A DNA stretch of 36,995 nt, taken from positions 1-36,995 of the forward strand of contig JAVBXM010000028.1 of NCBI GenBank assembly GCA_030824585.1, given 5' to 3'. How positions within the stretch are numbered: position 1 is the first letter of the stretch; each line of letters begins with the position of its first letter. The position numbers and the translations under genes were made by a program. Origin of the DNA: Phaeospirillum sp. (GTDB lineage: Bacteria > Pseudomonadota > Alphaproteobacteria > Rhodospirillales > Magnetospirillaceae). The notes beneath the pieces were generated by a model that saw nothing but the letters and a program-made list of their open reading frames with translations, searched no databases and had not been told where the DNA came from. Of the stretch, positions 24,367 to 33,403 are shown in pieces.

Positions 24367-25533
24367 ATGAAGATCACAAAGCTTGAAATCATCCCTATTT
24401 CGACACCTTTGCGCCGCCCCATTGTGATGGGTGGCGGAACTGTTACCGCTATTCACAGTATCATTCTTAAGATTCATACCGATGAAGGTCTTGTCGGCTT
24501 TTCCGATTCCGGCGACACCTCGTCGTGGTATCGCGGCGAGACTCAGGATTCCATGGCCGCCATGATCGGAGACTTCTTCGCGCCGCAAATCCTGCTCGGC
24601 GAGGACCCGACCAAGATCGAGAAGATCGTCGGCCGTATGGACATATTGGCCCGCGACAACAATCAGGCCAAGGCGACCGTCGACTTCGCCCTTCACGATC
24701 TGGTGGGGAAGATTCTGGAAACGCCGGTCTACAACCTGCTGGGCGGCAAGACCATCGACCGCGTCCCGCTTGGCCTGGTGCTGTCGGCGGGCAAGCCCGA
24801 GGTGCTGATTCCGGACTGCCTGGCCATTCTCAAGGAAGGCTATAGCTTCCTCAAGATCAAGACCGGCAATGCCACCCTCAAGGAGGACGTGGCCACCATC
24901 GCCGCAGTGCGCGAGGCCGTCGGATACGACGTCAATCTGTTCATCGACGTCAATGGGTTTTGGACCTACGATCAGGCGCTGAACACCATCCGCGCGCTGG
25001 AGAAGTTCAACCTCTCCATGATCGAGCAGCCCCTTCCCGCCTGGGATATCGAGGGCATGGCACGGCTGCGCGGCAAGGTCGCCACTCCGATCTATGCCGA
25101 CGAATCGGCGCAGGAACTTCACCACCTCATGGACATCATCAACCGGCGCGCCGCCGATGGCCTGATGATCAAGACCCAGAAAGCCGGCGGCCTGATCAAG
25201 TCCAAGCGTTGGCTGACCATGGCGCGTCTGGCCAACATGCCGGTGATCTGCGGCTGCATGGTGGGCTCCGGCCTGGAAGCCAGCCCCGCGACCCACCTGC
25301 TGGTCGCGGACGACTGGATCGCCCGCTTCCCGCAGGAAAACGCCGGCCCGCTCCATATTCACGATGTTCTGAACAGCGGCTCGATCACCAACGATCTGGC
25401 CCTGAACGGCCCGCGCTTCGAGGGAGGCTTTCTCTATCCCAACGATGGTCCCGGCCTCGGCATCGACATCGACGAGGATCTGCTCCAGCGCCTGATCACA
25501 CCGGGCAAGTCCATTCGCGTCATCACCGCCTGA
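24367..25533 (+). CDS. enolase-superfamily enzyme, muconate-cycloisomerase subgroup
   Basis: A 388-residue enzyme with an N-terminal capping domain (1-125) and a TIM barrel. All key residues are present: the KxK pair Lys163/Lys165 (FLKIKTG), metal ligands Asp194 (FIDVNG), Glu220 (MIEQPL) and Asp245 (YADESA), and the opposite-face Lys269 (LMIKTQKAGG). These lie a constant four residues before those I recall for Pseudomonas muconate cycloisomerase (169/198/224/249/273). The subgroup includes muconate cycloisomerases, o-succinylbenzoate synthase, N-acylamino acid racemases and dipeptide epimerases. The neighbours (CoA-transferase and acyl-CoA racemase) argue for cycloisomerisation or epimerisation of a carboxylic acid. 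It is first in a three-gene operon. Confidence 0.88.
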   Translation: MKITKLEIIPISTPLRRPIVMGGGTVTAIHSIILKIHTDEGLVGFSDSGDTSSWYRGETQDSMAAMIGDFFAPQILLGEDPTKIEKIVGRMDILARDNNQAKATVDFALHDLVGKILETPVYNLLGGKTIDRVPLGLVLSAGKPEVLIPDCLAILKEGYSFLKIKTGNATLKEDVATIAAVREAVGYDVNLFIDVNGFWTYDQALNTIRALEKFNLSMIEQPLPAWDIEGMARLRGKVATPIYADESAQELHHLMDIINRRAADGLMIKTQKAGGLIKSKRWLTMARLANMPVICGCMVGSGLEASPATHLLVADDWIARFPQENAGPLHIHDVLNSGSITNDLALNGPRFEGGFLYPNDGPGLGIDIDEDLLQRLITPGKSIRVITA

Positions 25534-25612
25534 TCCCCGCCCCATGGCTGCGCAGGCGCGGCCATGGGCTCCCCCGGCATGCGGACTTTCCAAACCGACA
25601 GGTGAAACACAC

Positions 25613-26839
25613 ATGGCGACTTTTTCTTTGACCGGCGGCCTGAAGGGGTTACGCATCCTCGATGTCAGCCAAGCCTTGGCGGGGCCGTTCTGTACCCAGA
25701 TGCTGGCCGACCACGGCGCCGACGTCGTCAAGGTCGAACCCCCCGAGGGTGAAATGGCGCGCCGCGTCGGCCCCTTCACCCAGGACGACGCCGTGCGAGC
25801 CTATGGCGGCATGTTTCAATGCTGCAACCGCAACAAGCGCGGTATCGTCCTGGACCTGAAGCATTCCGAGGGCCGCGAGGTCTTCCTGAAAATGGCCGAA
25901 TCCGCCGATGCCGTGGTCGAGAACTTCCGCGTCGGGGTCATGGACCGGCTCGGTCTGGGATACGAGACCCTGGCCGAGCGTAATCCGCGCCTGGTCTACA
26001 CCTCCATCCGCGGGTTCGGCGACCCGCGCGGCGGACGCAGCCCCTATGCCGACTGGCCCGCGGTCGACATCGTTTCCCAGGCCATGGGGGGGTTGATGGG
26101 CCTCACCGGTCCGGATGCCCATACACCGATCAAGGTCGGCGCCGGCCCCGGCGATGCCATCCCCGGCCTGTTCGCCGCCTACGCCACCATGGTGGCGCTG
26201 TGGGAAGCCCGCACCTCGGGCAAGGGGCAGTATGTCGATGTCGGCATGATCGACAGCGTCCTGGCCTTCTGCGAGCCGGTCACCAACATCTACTCCTATC
26301 TGGACAAGGTTCCCGGACCGGTCGGCAACCGCAACCCCGAGATCAGCCCCATGGGCGCGGTCCGCGCCAAGGACGGCTGGGTCGCCATCGCGGTGCCGCC
26401 CGGACGGATCTGGGAGATATTCTGCCAAGCCATCGGGCGGCCCGAGTTGATCAAGGACCCCCGTTTCGCCACCGAGCGCGCCCGGGTCGAAAACACCGAC
26501 GAGGTCTATGCCGTCGTCGAGGATTTCACCTTGCGCCACACCAAGGCAGAGCTTTCCGCCATCCTGGGCGGCAAGGTCCCATTCGGACCGGTCTACGACG
26601 CGGCCGACATCTTCGCCGATCCCCATTACCGGATTCGCGACATGCTGCCCCAGGTCGAACAGCCCGGCTCGGCTCGGCGGGTCACCGTTCCCGGCGTCCC
26701 CCCCAAGTTGACCCGGACTCCCGGCGGCGTCCATGTACGGGCGCCCCTGCTGGGAGAACATACCGACGAGGTTCTGGCCGCGTTGGGGTTCGGCGAGGAA
26801 CAGCTCACCCAATTGCGCAAGTCGGGAGCCATTGCCTGA
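25613..26839 (+). CDS. class III (CaiB/BaiF) CoA-transferase
   Basis: A 408-residue family III CoA-transferase. GLRILDVSQALAGPFCTQML at about 12-31 is the N-terminal signature. Asp152 in PAVDIVSQAMGG is the residue that carries the acyl group as a mixed anhydride in this family. Such enzymes move CoA from a donor thioester (often succinyl-CoA) to an acid such as carnitine, formate, oxalate, benzylsuccinate or mesaconate. The ATG at 25613 follows AGGTGA; the longer frame overlaps non-conserved sequence. It lies 79 bp after the enolase-superfamily gene and 76 bp before the racemase gene. Confidence 0.9.
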   Translation: MATFSLTGGLKGLRILDVSQALAGPFCTQMLADHGADVVKVEPPEGEMARRVGPFTQDDAVRAYGGMFQCCNRNKRGIVLDLKHSEGREVFLKMAESADAVVENFRVGVMDRLGLGYETLAERNPRLVYTSIRGFGDPRGGRSPYADWPAVDIVSQAMGGLMGLTGPDAHTPIKVGAGPGDAIPGLFAAYATMVALWEARTSGKGQYVDVGMIDSVLAFCEPVTNIYSYLDKVPGPVGNRNPEISPMGAVRAKDGWVAIAVPPGRIWEIFCQAIGRPELIKDPRFATERARVENTDEVYAVVEDFTLRHTKAELSAILGGKVPFGPVYDAADIFADPHYRIRDMLPQVEQPGSARRVTVPGVPPKLTRTPGGVHVRAPLLGEHTDEVLAALGFGEEQLTQLRKSGAIA

Positions 26840-26915
26840 TTTGCGCATCCCGGGGGACCGGTGTCGCTCCTCTCTTCGCCGGTCCCCCGCAAGGCCTAGT
26901 TTCAGGGAGAATCAC

Positions 26916-28007
26916 ATGATGACCGAGGGCAAGGGACCACTGGCCGGCGTCCGGGTGGTAGAATTCGCGGGTATCGGGCCCTGTCCGTTTTCCGGCATGC
27001 TGCTGGCCCAGATGGGGGCGGAGGTCTTGCGGATCGAGCGGGCGGGGCACGCCGATTACCTCCCCATTCCGCCGCAGTTCGACTTTCTCAATACCGGCAA
27101 GACCCGGCTGGCGGTCGATCTGAAAAGTCCCGAGGGACTGGCGCGTCTGATGGACATCATCGCCACCGCCGAAATCGTGATCGAGGGCTATCGTCCCGGC
27201 GTCATGGAACGTCTCGGACTCGGTCCCAAGGACTGTCATGCCCGCAATCCCCGCCTAGTCTACGGCCGGGTGACCGGCTGGGGCCAAGACGGCCCCTATG
27301 CCGCCGAGGCCGGGCACGACATCAACTACATCGCCATCACCGGCGCCCTTCATGCCATCGGCCCGGCCGGCGGCCCCCCGGTACCGCCCCTCAATCTGGT
27401 CGGCGATTTCGGCGGTGGCGTCTATCTCTGCTTCGGCGTCGCCGCCGCCCTGGTATCGGCGCGTTCCACCGGCAGGGGGCAGGTGGTGGAAACCGCCATG
27501 GTGGATGCGGCCGCCCACCTGATGACCTTTCTCTATGGCCTGCGTCAGGCGGGACTATGGTCGCTGGATCGTGGCGATAACGAGGCCGATGGCGGCTTCC
27601 CGTTCTATGGCGTCTATCGGGCCGGCGATGGCGGCTGGCTGGCGGTCGCCGCCGCCGAGATGAAGTTCCGTCTGGCGCTGATCGACGGTCTCGGCCTCGA
27701 CCGCGATCTGGCCAAGCGGGCAGCGTCCCGCCAGGCCTGGCCGGACATTCGCGGCCAGTTGGCCGGAGCCTTCGCCACCAGATCGCGCGACGAGTGGTGT
27801 GATCTGCTGGCGGGAACCGACGCCTGCGTCTCGCCCGTCCTGAACATGGACGAGGCTCCGAGCAATCCCCACGCCGTGGTCAGGGGCTTGTTCACCACGG
27901 ATAACGGCGTCGTTCGTCCCGCGCCGGCTCCACGATTTTCCGAAGGCAGCAGCGCACCGTCCTTTGCCGAACCGGGTGCTCTGCTGGAACGGTGGGGGTG
28001 CCCCTGA
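26916..28007 (+). CDS. alpha-methylacyl-CoA racemase-like enzyme
   Basis: A 363-residue CaiB-fold protein with the racemase rather than the transferase active site: GHDINYIAITG (His134, Asp135) and LNLVGDFGGG (Asp164). These match His126 and Asp156 of Mycobacterium MCR and the AMACR motifs GHDINYLALSG and LNLLADFAGGG. Two ATGs lie in tandem; CAGGGAG precedes 26916. AMACR inverts C2 of 2-methylacyl-CoA so that stereospecific acyl-CoA dehydrogenases can act, and two such dehydrogenase genes lie on the opposite strand nearby. The substrate is therefore probably a 2-methyl-branched acyl-CoA or 2-arylpropionyl-CoA. A CoA-transferase role is possible but less likely given the His-Asp pair. Confidence 0.85.
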   Translation: MMTEGKGPLAGVRVVEFAGIGPCPFSGMLLAQMGAEVLRIERAGHADYLPIPPQFDFLNTGKTRLAVDLKSPEGLARLMDIIATAEIVIEGYRPGVMERLGLGPKDCHARNPRLVYGRVTGWGQDGPYAAEAGHDINYIAITGALHAIGPAGGPPVPPLNLVGDFGGGVYLCFGVAAALVSARSTGRGQVVETAMVDAAAHLMTFLYGLRQAGLWSLDRGDNEADGGFPFYGVYRAGDGGWLAVAAAEMKFRLALIDGLGLDRDLAKRAASRQAWPDIRGQLAGAFATRSRDEWCDLLAGTDACVSPVLNMDEAPSNPHAVVRGLFTTDNGVVRPAPAPRFSEGSSAPSFAEPGALLERWGCP

Positions 28008-28017
28008 AACCTCACCG

Positions 28018-28047
28018 GGGCGGCCTGGAGGGGTCTCCAGGTCGCCC
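28018..28047. terminator. hairpin between convergent genes
   Basis: GGGCGGCCTGGA (28018-28029) pairs with TCCAGGTCGCCC (28036-28047), a 12-bp stem with one G-U, in the 45-bp gap between the racemase and ligase stop codons. No U run follows on either strand, but its position suits a shared barrier to convergent transcription. Confidence 0.45.
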
Positions 28048-28052
28048 GACGG

Positions 28053-29594
28053 TCACGTCGTCCGGTACCGGGACAGCAAGGCCGGCAGGGTGCCCTTGGC
28101 GACCTTGCCAATGGCCGTCCGCGGCAGTTCATCCAGGACCAGAAGATGGCGGGGAATTTTATAGCGGGCAATCTGCCCGTCGCAGTAATCCTGAATCGTC
28201 TCAAGGCTTACCGTCGCGCCGGAAACCGGGACGACCGCCGCGCAGACCACCTCGCCGAACTTGGCATCCTTCATTCCGAAGACGGCCACCTCGGATATCT
28301 GGGGATGGGAGACGATCACCTTTTCCACTTCCATGGGAAAGATGTTCTCGCCACCCGAGATGATCATGAAATTCTTGCGCTCGACGATGGTGAAGAAGCC
28401 ATCTTCTTCCTGGCGGGCCATGTCTCCCGTATAAATCCATCCGTCCCGGATGGCATCTCCGGTCGCCCTTTCGTCGTTCCAGTAGCCGATCATTCCGCTG
28501 GTTTCCACAGCGACGACGATTTCGCCGACCGCCCCGACGGGCACGTCGTTGCCTCCCATGTCGATGATGCGGCTAAGGGTATTGAAGACCGGCCGCCCGG
28601 TCATTCCCGGATGGTACCGGTGTTGCTCGGGCCGCAAGCACGAAATCAAGCCGGCATCGGTCGTTCCATATCCCTGGAAGAAGTCGGCCTTGAAGACCGT
28701 ACAGGCTTCGGCCAGCAGTTCCGGAGCAATGGGCATGGCGCCGTAGTGAATCTTGCGCAAGGTCCCCAGATCGTATTTCCCCGATTTGGCAACCGGGGTC
28801 ACCATGGCCAACATGGTCGGAACCCAGTGCGTCAGAGTGACGCCATGCCGGACGACATCCGACAGAATCCGGTCGGCATCGAAGCTTCCGCGATAGCAGA
28901 CCACCGTGGCCCCAACCATGAGGGCGGGGTTGAGGACGGAGGCAAACCCTCCATTGTGAAACAGGGGTACCGCCAGCTGCAGAACATCCGGCTCCCGAAC
29001 CTCCATCTCGATGGCGATAGCCAGGAAAATGCGCAAGTATTTCTCATGCGACACCATCACACCCTTGGGCGCCCCGGTGGTACCACTAGTGTACATGATG
29101 GCCGCCGCCGTGGCCGGATCGACCATGGGAAGGGAAAGCGCGCAATCCGATGCGGCGATATAATCCTCAAGGTTCGCCGGGCCGTCGGGACCGGAGCGGC
29201 CAGAGCGGATCAGGATGATATCCGGCGGATTGGCCATGCCAGCCACGGCATCGCCGAGGACAGGCAGGAACTCCGGTTCCACGAACAGAACCCCGGCCCC
29301 GCAATGGGTCAATACACCGACAATTTCCGCTCCGACAAAGCGGGTATTGATGGGAACGAGGATCCCGCCGGCCTTGGCGACACCTTGCGCGATAATCACG
29401 AATTCGGGGGAGTTCAGCGAAAGAATGGCGATCCGCCCTCCCGCCCCCCGCCCGTCCGCGATCAACGACCGGGCCAAACCGGTCGAGAAGGCGTCGAGAT
29501 CCTGAAAGGTCAGGGCTTCATCCCCCATCCTTACCGCGATCTTCCCCGGGCAACGGCGAGCATTCAGCCGCGAGAAGTCTCCAAGCGTCCTCAT
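28053..29594 (-). CDS. AMP-forming acyl-CoA ligase
   Basis: A 513-residue ANL-superfamily adenylating enzyme of fatty-acyl/aryl-CoA ligase length. The P-loop YTSGTTGAPKG is at 168-178. Further on are FQGYGTTDAG (motif A5), WIYTGDMARQEEDGFFTIVE (A7), ERKNFMIISGGENIFP (A8 hinge) and the catalytic lysine in PRTAIGKVAKG (A10). It activates a carboxylic acid with ATP to an acyl-AMP and then acyl-CoA. It is transcribed toward the plus-strand operon, has its own upstream region (29595-29755) and GGGAGGG before the ATG. It provides a third CoA-activation route besides the CoA-transferase and NDP-forming synthetase, possibly for a different pathway intermediate. Confidence 0.9.
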   Translation of the reverse strand: MRTLGDFSRLNARRCPGKIAVRMGDEALTFQDLDAFSTGLARSLIADGRGAGGRIAILSLNSPEFVIIAQGVAKAGGILVPINTRFVGAEIVGVLTHCGAGVLFVEPEFLPVLGDAVAGMANPPDIILIRSGRSGPDGPANLEDYIAASDCALSLPMVDPATAAAIMYTSGTTGAPKGVMVSHEKYLRIFLAIAIEMEVREPDVLQLAVPLFHNGGFASVLNPALMVGATVVCYRGSFDADRILSDVVRHGVTLTHWVPTMLAMVTPVAKSGKYDLGTLRKIHYGAMPIAPELLAEACTVFKADFFQGYGTTDAGLISCLRPEQHRYHPGMTGRPVFNTLSRIIDMGGNDVPVGAVGEIVVAVETSGMIGYWNDERATGDAIRDGWIYTGDMARQEEDGFFTIVERKNFMIISGGENIFPMEVEKVIVSHPQISEVAVFGMKDAKFGEVVCAAVVPVSGATVSLETIQDYCDGQIARYKIPRHLLVLDELPRTAIGKVAKGTLPALLSRYRTT

Positions 29595-29723
29595 GAGCTG
29601 AACCCTCCCAAGAGCATTTTTTCAATTTATTAAAAAGTAACCGGAGACTCCATAGCAACAAATCATCATATACACAGAAATACATAGCTATAGTTTTGAC
29701 GACCTCACGCCAAGCAGCCTGTA

Positions 29724-29733
29724 TTTGTACAAA
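29724..29733. promoter_or_regulatory. palindrome upstream of the acyl-CoA ligase gene
   Basis: TTTGTACAAA is a perfect 10-bp palindrome in the AT-rich gap between the exporter stop and the ligase start, about 130 bp upstream of the ligase ATG. It may be an operator; short AT-rich palindromes also arise by chance. Confidence 0.25.
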
Positions 29734-29755
29734 ATATATCCGCCAATCACTTCAT

Positions 29756-30997
29756 CTATTGAACGGCCGAGTACCTTGGGCGGCCGAGAACAAAAACAAG
29801 AACTCCCAACCCATGGATCAGAGTCATCAACCCCACCAGGGCGGCCGGAGAAATTCCCACGACCGTCCCCGCCAAATTGGACGCGACCGCGGCGGCACAC
29901 ATCTGAAGGAACCCTCCCAAGGCCGATGCCGTTCCGCTCAGGTGGCGCGCCTCCGACATGGCGATGGAAATGCCGCTGGCAATGCCCAGACCATGCCCGA
30001 AGGACACCAGCAGCATCGGGGCGAACAGGTTGAATGCCGAAAGCGGCAGCAAGACGACAAGCCCCAACAGGATACAAAGCCCGATGGCGGTCCCACCGCC
30101 GCCCAACAGCAACGTCTTGGTCGGACCCAGCCGGGTGCTGACCTTGCGGGCCACCGCGTTGCCCAGAACGAATCCGGCGGGAGCCACCATTGCCATCGCC
30201 CCGTACTCCCCCGACGTCCGATGCATGGTGTTGACGACAATATAGGGAGCCCCCGCCATGAAGGCGAAATAGCTGCTGGGAATGAGCGCCGTCGCAATGG
30301 AGACCGGCAGGAACTTACCGCTTCGCAGAACCTCACCGTAGGAGGACAGCAGCGAGCCCAATGACGGCTTCAGTCGCCGGAAATGGGTCTCCCGCAATCC
30401 GATGACGCACGAGACCATCAGGCCTAGCGACGCGAGGCCCAGAAGCAAGAAGACATAGCGCCAGCCGAACCACTCGCTGATATAGCCGCCAATGGTCGGA
30501 GCCACCATCGGGGCCGTGGCCGACACCATGACCACCGTGGACAGGGCGGCTGCGAATTTCTCGTTGGGAAATACATCCTGGATAATGGCCCGCGACATCA
30601 CCATTCCCACGCATCCGCCGAATGCCTGGGTGAAGCGCGAGAATATGAGGAAATAGATCGATTCGGAAAAGAGGCAGGAGAAGCTGGAAAGGCAATACAG
30701 CAAGATACCGCCGAGAACGACGATCCGACGACCAAAGATATCCGACAACGGACCATACAATAATTGCCCGATTGAAACGCCGACGAAGTACAGCGTCAGC
30801 GCCCACTGGACCACATCCCGTCCGACCGAGAATTCATCTGCGATCACCGGAAGTGCCGGAACGAAAAGATTGACGGCCAGGGGACCGGCCGCGGCGATTC
30901 CGGCCAGGATGAAAATATGGGGACGCTTGGCGCTGTCGACGGTCACACGGTATCCAATCAAGAAAACGATCCGGAGATGGAAAGAGGGGAGCATCAT
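29756..30997 (-). CDS. major facilitator exporter, Bcr/CflA drug-resistance type
   Basis: A 413-residue inner-membrane protein with twelve predicted helices. The opening PHIFILAGIAAAGPLAVNLF and the loop 2-3 motif GPLSDIFGRR are typical of the Bcr/CflA (DHA1) proton-driven exporters. The paired ATGs at 30997 follow GGGGAGTGGGGGCA and lie 16 bp after the dehydrogenase stop; an in-frame GTG about 17 codons later, before DSAKRPHIF, is the alternative. It is the last gene of the five-gene minus-strand operon and may export a toxic aromatic intermediate or import the substrate. Confidence 0.88.
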   Translation of the reverse strand: MMLPSFHLRIVFLIGYRVTVDSAKRPHIFILAGIAAAGPLAVNLFVPALPVIADEFSVGRDVVQWALTLYFVGVSIGQLLYGPLSDIFGRRIVVLGGILLYCLSSFSCLFSESIYFLIFSRFTQAFGGCVGMVMSRAIIQDVFPNEKFAAALSTVVMVSATAPMVAPTIGGYISEWFGWRYVFLLLGLASLGLMVSCVIGLRETHFRRLKPSLGSLLSSYGEVLRSGKFLPVSIATALIPSSYFAFMAGAPYIVVNTMHRTSGEYGAMAMVAPAGFVLGNAVARKVSTRLGPTKTLLLGGGGTAIGLCILLGLVVLLPLSAFNLFAPMLLVSFGHGLGIASGISIAMSEARHLSGTASALGGFLQMCAAAVASNLAGTVVGISPAALVGLMTLIHGLGVLVFVLGRPRYSAVQ

Positions 30998-31013
30998 TGC
31001 CCCCACTCCCCGC

Positions 31014-32159
31014 TCAGGCGACCAAGGCCCCGCCTTCGTCGTATTGGGAGGCGGAAACGAACCGCTCGAGATGATGATCGGCGTCCCCGTACAGGCTGGA
31101 CAGCACCAGCAAGCGCTTGAAATAGCGCCCGGCGCCATATTCGTCGGTCATCCCCATGGCACCGTGCAGCTGGATGGCCTGCTGGCCAATATAGCGGCCT
31201 GACCGGCAAACCTGCACCTTGGCGGCGGAGATAATGCGCCGACGTTCCTGCGCATTGTCCAAGTCGGCAGCGATCGCCGCTCCGGCGGCGATGGAACGGG
31301 CCAATTCCAGCGCCACACGCATATCGACGACGCGGTGCTGCAAGGCCTGGAATTTGCCGATGGGCACCCCGAATTGCCGGCGAGTCTGCAGATATTCCAC
31401 CGTCATATCAAACACCGCCGACATGGCTCCCACCGCTTCACCGGCCAGGGCCGCGACACCGAATTCCTCCGCCCGTCGGGCGATGGCTCCGCCCCGCCCC
31501 AAGGTACCGAGCGCCGCCGTCTTGTCCACCCGCACACCGTCCAGAACGATCTCAGCCGCTTCGCGGCCGTCGACGGTAAGGACGGGACGCCGCGTCACCC
31601 CGGGAAGGTCGCCGGGTACCAGGAAGACACCGATACCGTCCTCGTCACCGACCTCTCCGGAGAGGCGTGCCGTCACCAGCAGCAAGTTGGCCGCGGCACC
31701 GGACAAGACCACCGCCTTGCGGCCGTCGAGAACGAAGCCATCCTTCGATGGCACCGCCGTGGTCGCGACCCGGGACAGGCTGTATCGCGACTTGGGCTCA
31801 CCGAAGGCCGGAACGACGATCAGCGATCCATCCGCCACGCGGGGCAACAGATAGGCCTTTTGTTCCTCGCTGCAGTGATCGGCCAGCAATCGCCCCGCGA
31901 CCACCACCACCGGGACATAGGGATCGGCCAACAAGTGCCGGCCCATCTCCTCGGCAACGATCATGGTTTCCACACCGCCGCCGCCGAAACCGCCGAAATC
32001 CTCGTCGAACGGCAGCCCAAGGAGGCCCATGTCGGCGTAGCGCCCCCATCGGTCGGCCGCCGTCACCGTCTTCTTGTCCATGGCAGCGCGAAGATCGGCA
32101 CTGAACCGCGCGACGCTGCCTTTCAGGATCGCCTGCTCCTCGTTAAGAATGAAATCCAT
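31014..32159 (-). CDS. acyl-CoA dehydrogenase, partner-type subunit
   Basis: A 381-residue acyl-CoA dehydrogenase-fold protein with the alpha domain (MDFILNEEQAILKGSVARFS), the middle beta domain and C-terminal helices (RRQFGVPIGKFQALQHRVVD, QLHGAMGMTDEYGAGRYFKR). The C-terminal YEGT/YGGxxEIQ motif is absent (replaced by LYGDADHHLERF) and the arginine after the helix-G base position is missing (RRAEEFGVAAL). That is the pattern of the less active subunit of tandem FadE-type alpha2beta2 dehydrogenases. It starts 9 bp after the other dehydrogenase gene, supporting a heteromeric enzyme. Confidence 0.87.
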   Translation of the reverse strand: MDFILNEEQAILKGSVARFSADLRAAMDKKTVTAADRWGRYADMGLLGLPFDEDFGGFGGGGVETMIVAEEMGRHLLADPYVPVVVVAGRLLADHCSEEQKAYLLPRVADGSLIVVPAFGEPKSRYSLSRVATTAVPSKDGFVLDGRKAVVLSGAAANLLLVTARLSGEVGDEDGIGVFLVPGDLPGVTRRPVLTVDGREAAEIVLDGVRVDKTAALGTLGRGGAIARRAEEFGVAALAGEAVGAMSAVFDMTVEYLQTRRQFGVPIGKFQALQHRVVDMRVALELARSIAAGAAIAADLDNAQERRRIISAAKVQVCRSGRYIGQQAIQLHGAMGMTDEYGAGRYFKRLLVLSSLYGDADHHLERFVSASQYDEGGALVA

Positions 32160-32168
32160 GGGAATACC

Positions 32169-33362
32169 TCACAATCCAAGAATGGATTTGGCCAGGACGT
32201 TGCGCTGGATCTCGTTCGCGCCGCCGTAGATCGAAATCTTCCGCGAATCGAGATAGTTGGATGCCAGAGTCGCAGCGTAGTCGGGGCCAACCGGCTCGTC
32301 GTGCCCCCAGCCGCTGCGCACCACGTCGTTGTCGTAGGGAATAATGTAGGGGCCGACCACTTCGCTCAGCATTTCGAAGATCTCCTGGCGAAGCTCGGTT
32401 CCCTTGATCTTCAGCAGCGAGGATTCGACACCCGGCCCCTTCCCTTCGCCCTCCTGCAACAGGCGAATACTGGTGTATTCAAGGGCCAGCAGCTCGATTT
32501 CCAGCGTGGCGATCCGGTCCCGGAAACGGGGTTTCTCGATCAGCGGCCGTCCGTCCGATGTTTCGCTGGCCGCCAGCCGCTTGAGCCGGTTCAACTGCCG
32601 CTTGGCCAGCCCGATTCCAGCGATGCCGTGGCGCTCGAACCCCAGCAGGAACTTGGCATAGCTCCAACCCTTGCCGTCCTCGCCGACCAGATTGGCCACC
32701 GGGACCCGGACATTGTCGAAGAAGCACTGATAAAGCTCCTGGCCGCCGTCGATGGTCTTGATGTGATGGATGGACAGGCCGGGACTCTTCATGTCGATCA
32801 GCATCATGGAGATACCTTCCTGCGGCTTGACGTCCGGCTTGGTGCGAACCAGTGCGAACATCATCTCGGCGTAATGGGCCTGGGTCTGCCAAATCTTGGT
32901 GCCGTTGACCACGTAGGCGTCGCCGTCGAGGACGGCGCGGGTGGCCAGGGACGCCAAGTCCGAGCCGGAACCGGGCTCGCTGAACCCCTGGGCCCACCAC
33001 AAATCCCCTTGGCGCATGGCCGGCAGGTATTTGCGCTTTTGCTCCTCCGTACCGAACGCGATCAGCACCGGGCCGATCATGTTGATGCCGGCGGTCACTG
33101 GAGGAGCGGCGCCCAGGGCGACCTCCTCCTCAAAGATATAGCGCTGCAGGGCCGTCCAGCCTGTCCCGCCATGTTCCTTGGGCCAGCCGGGGGTGATCCA
33201 TCCCTTGGCGTGCAGGGCGCGATACCATTGGACGTAGTCCGCCTTGTCCAGACGCCGGCCCTCCTCGACGCGGCGGCGGGTCTCCGGGGACAGCTTTTCC
33301 CGGATGAACGCACGAACCTCGTCTCGAAAGATCTCCATCTCCGCCGAGAATGCGAATTTCAT
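32169..33362 (-). CDS. acyl-CoA dehydrogenase, catalytic subunit
   Basis: A 397-residue flavoprotein with WWAQGFSEPGSGSDLASL (FAD/substrate loop) and SRKISIYGGANEIQRNVLAK near the C-terminus. At the MCAD catalytic site (YEGT) it has YGGA. Glu243 in LGFERHGIAG falls where isovaleryl-CoA and long-chain dehydrogenases carry their base, so it should be active on branched or bulky thioesters. It introduces a 2,3 double bond and passes electrons to ETF. Together with the following gene it probably forms a heterotetramer, as for steroid side-chain FadE pairs. The etfA end at the right edge of the window may supply ETF but is a separate unit. Confidence 0.9.
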   Translation of the reverse strand: MKFAFSAEMEIFRDEVRAFIREKLSPETRRRVEEGRRLDKADYVQWYRALHAKGWITPGWPKEHGGTGWTALQRYIFEEEVALGAAPPVTAGINMIGPVLIAFGTEEQKRKYLPAMRQGDLWWAQGFSEPGSGSDLASLATRAVLDGDAYVVNGTKIWQTQAHYAEMMFALVRTKPDVKPQEGISMMLIDMKSPGLSIHHIKTIDGGQELYQCFFDNVRVPVANLVGEDGKGWSYAKFLLGFERHGIAGIGLAKRQLNRLKRLAASETSDGRPLIEKPRFRDRIATLEIELLALEYTSIRLLQEGEGKGPGVESSLLKIKGTELRQEIFEMLSEVVGPYIIPYDNDVVRSGWGHDEPVGPDYAATLASNYLDSRKISIYGGANEIQRNVLAKSILGL

Positions 33363-33403
33363 TCAGCCTCTCCTGCTCTACTTCGCTCTCCTCGGGAGAG
33401 CGG

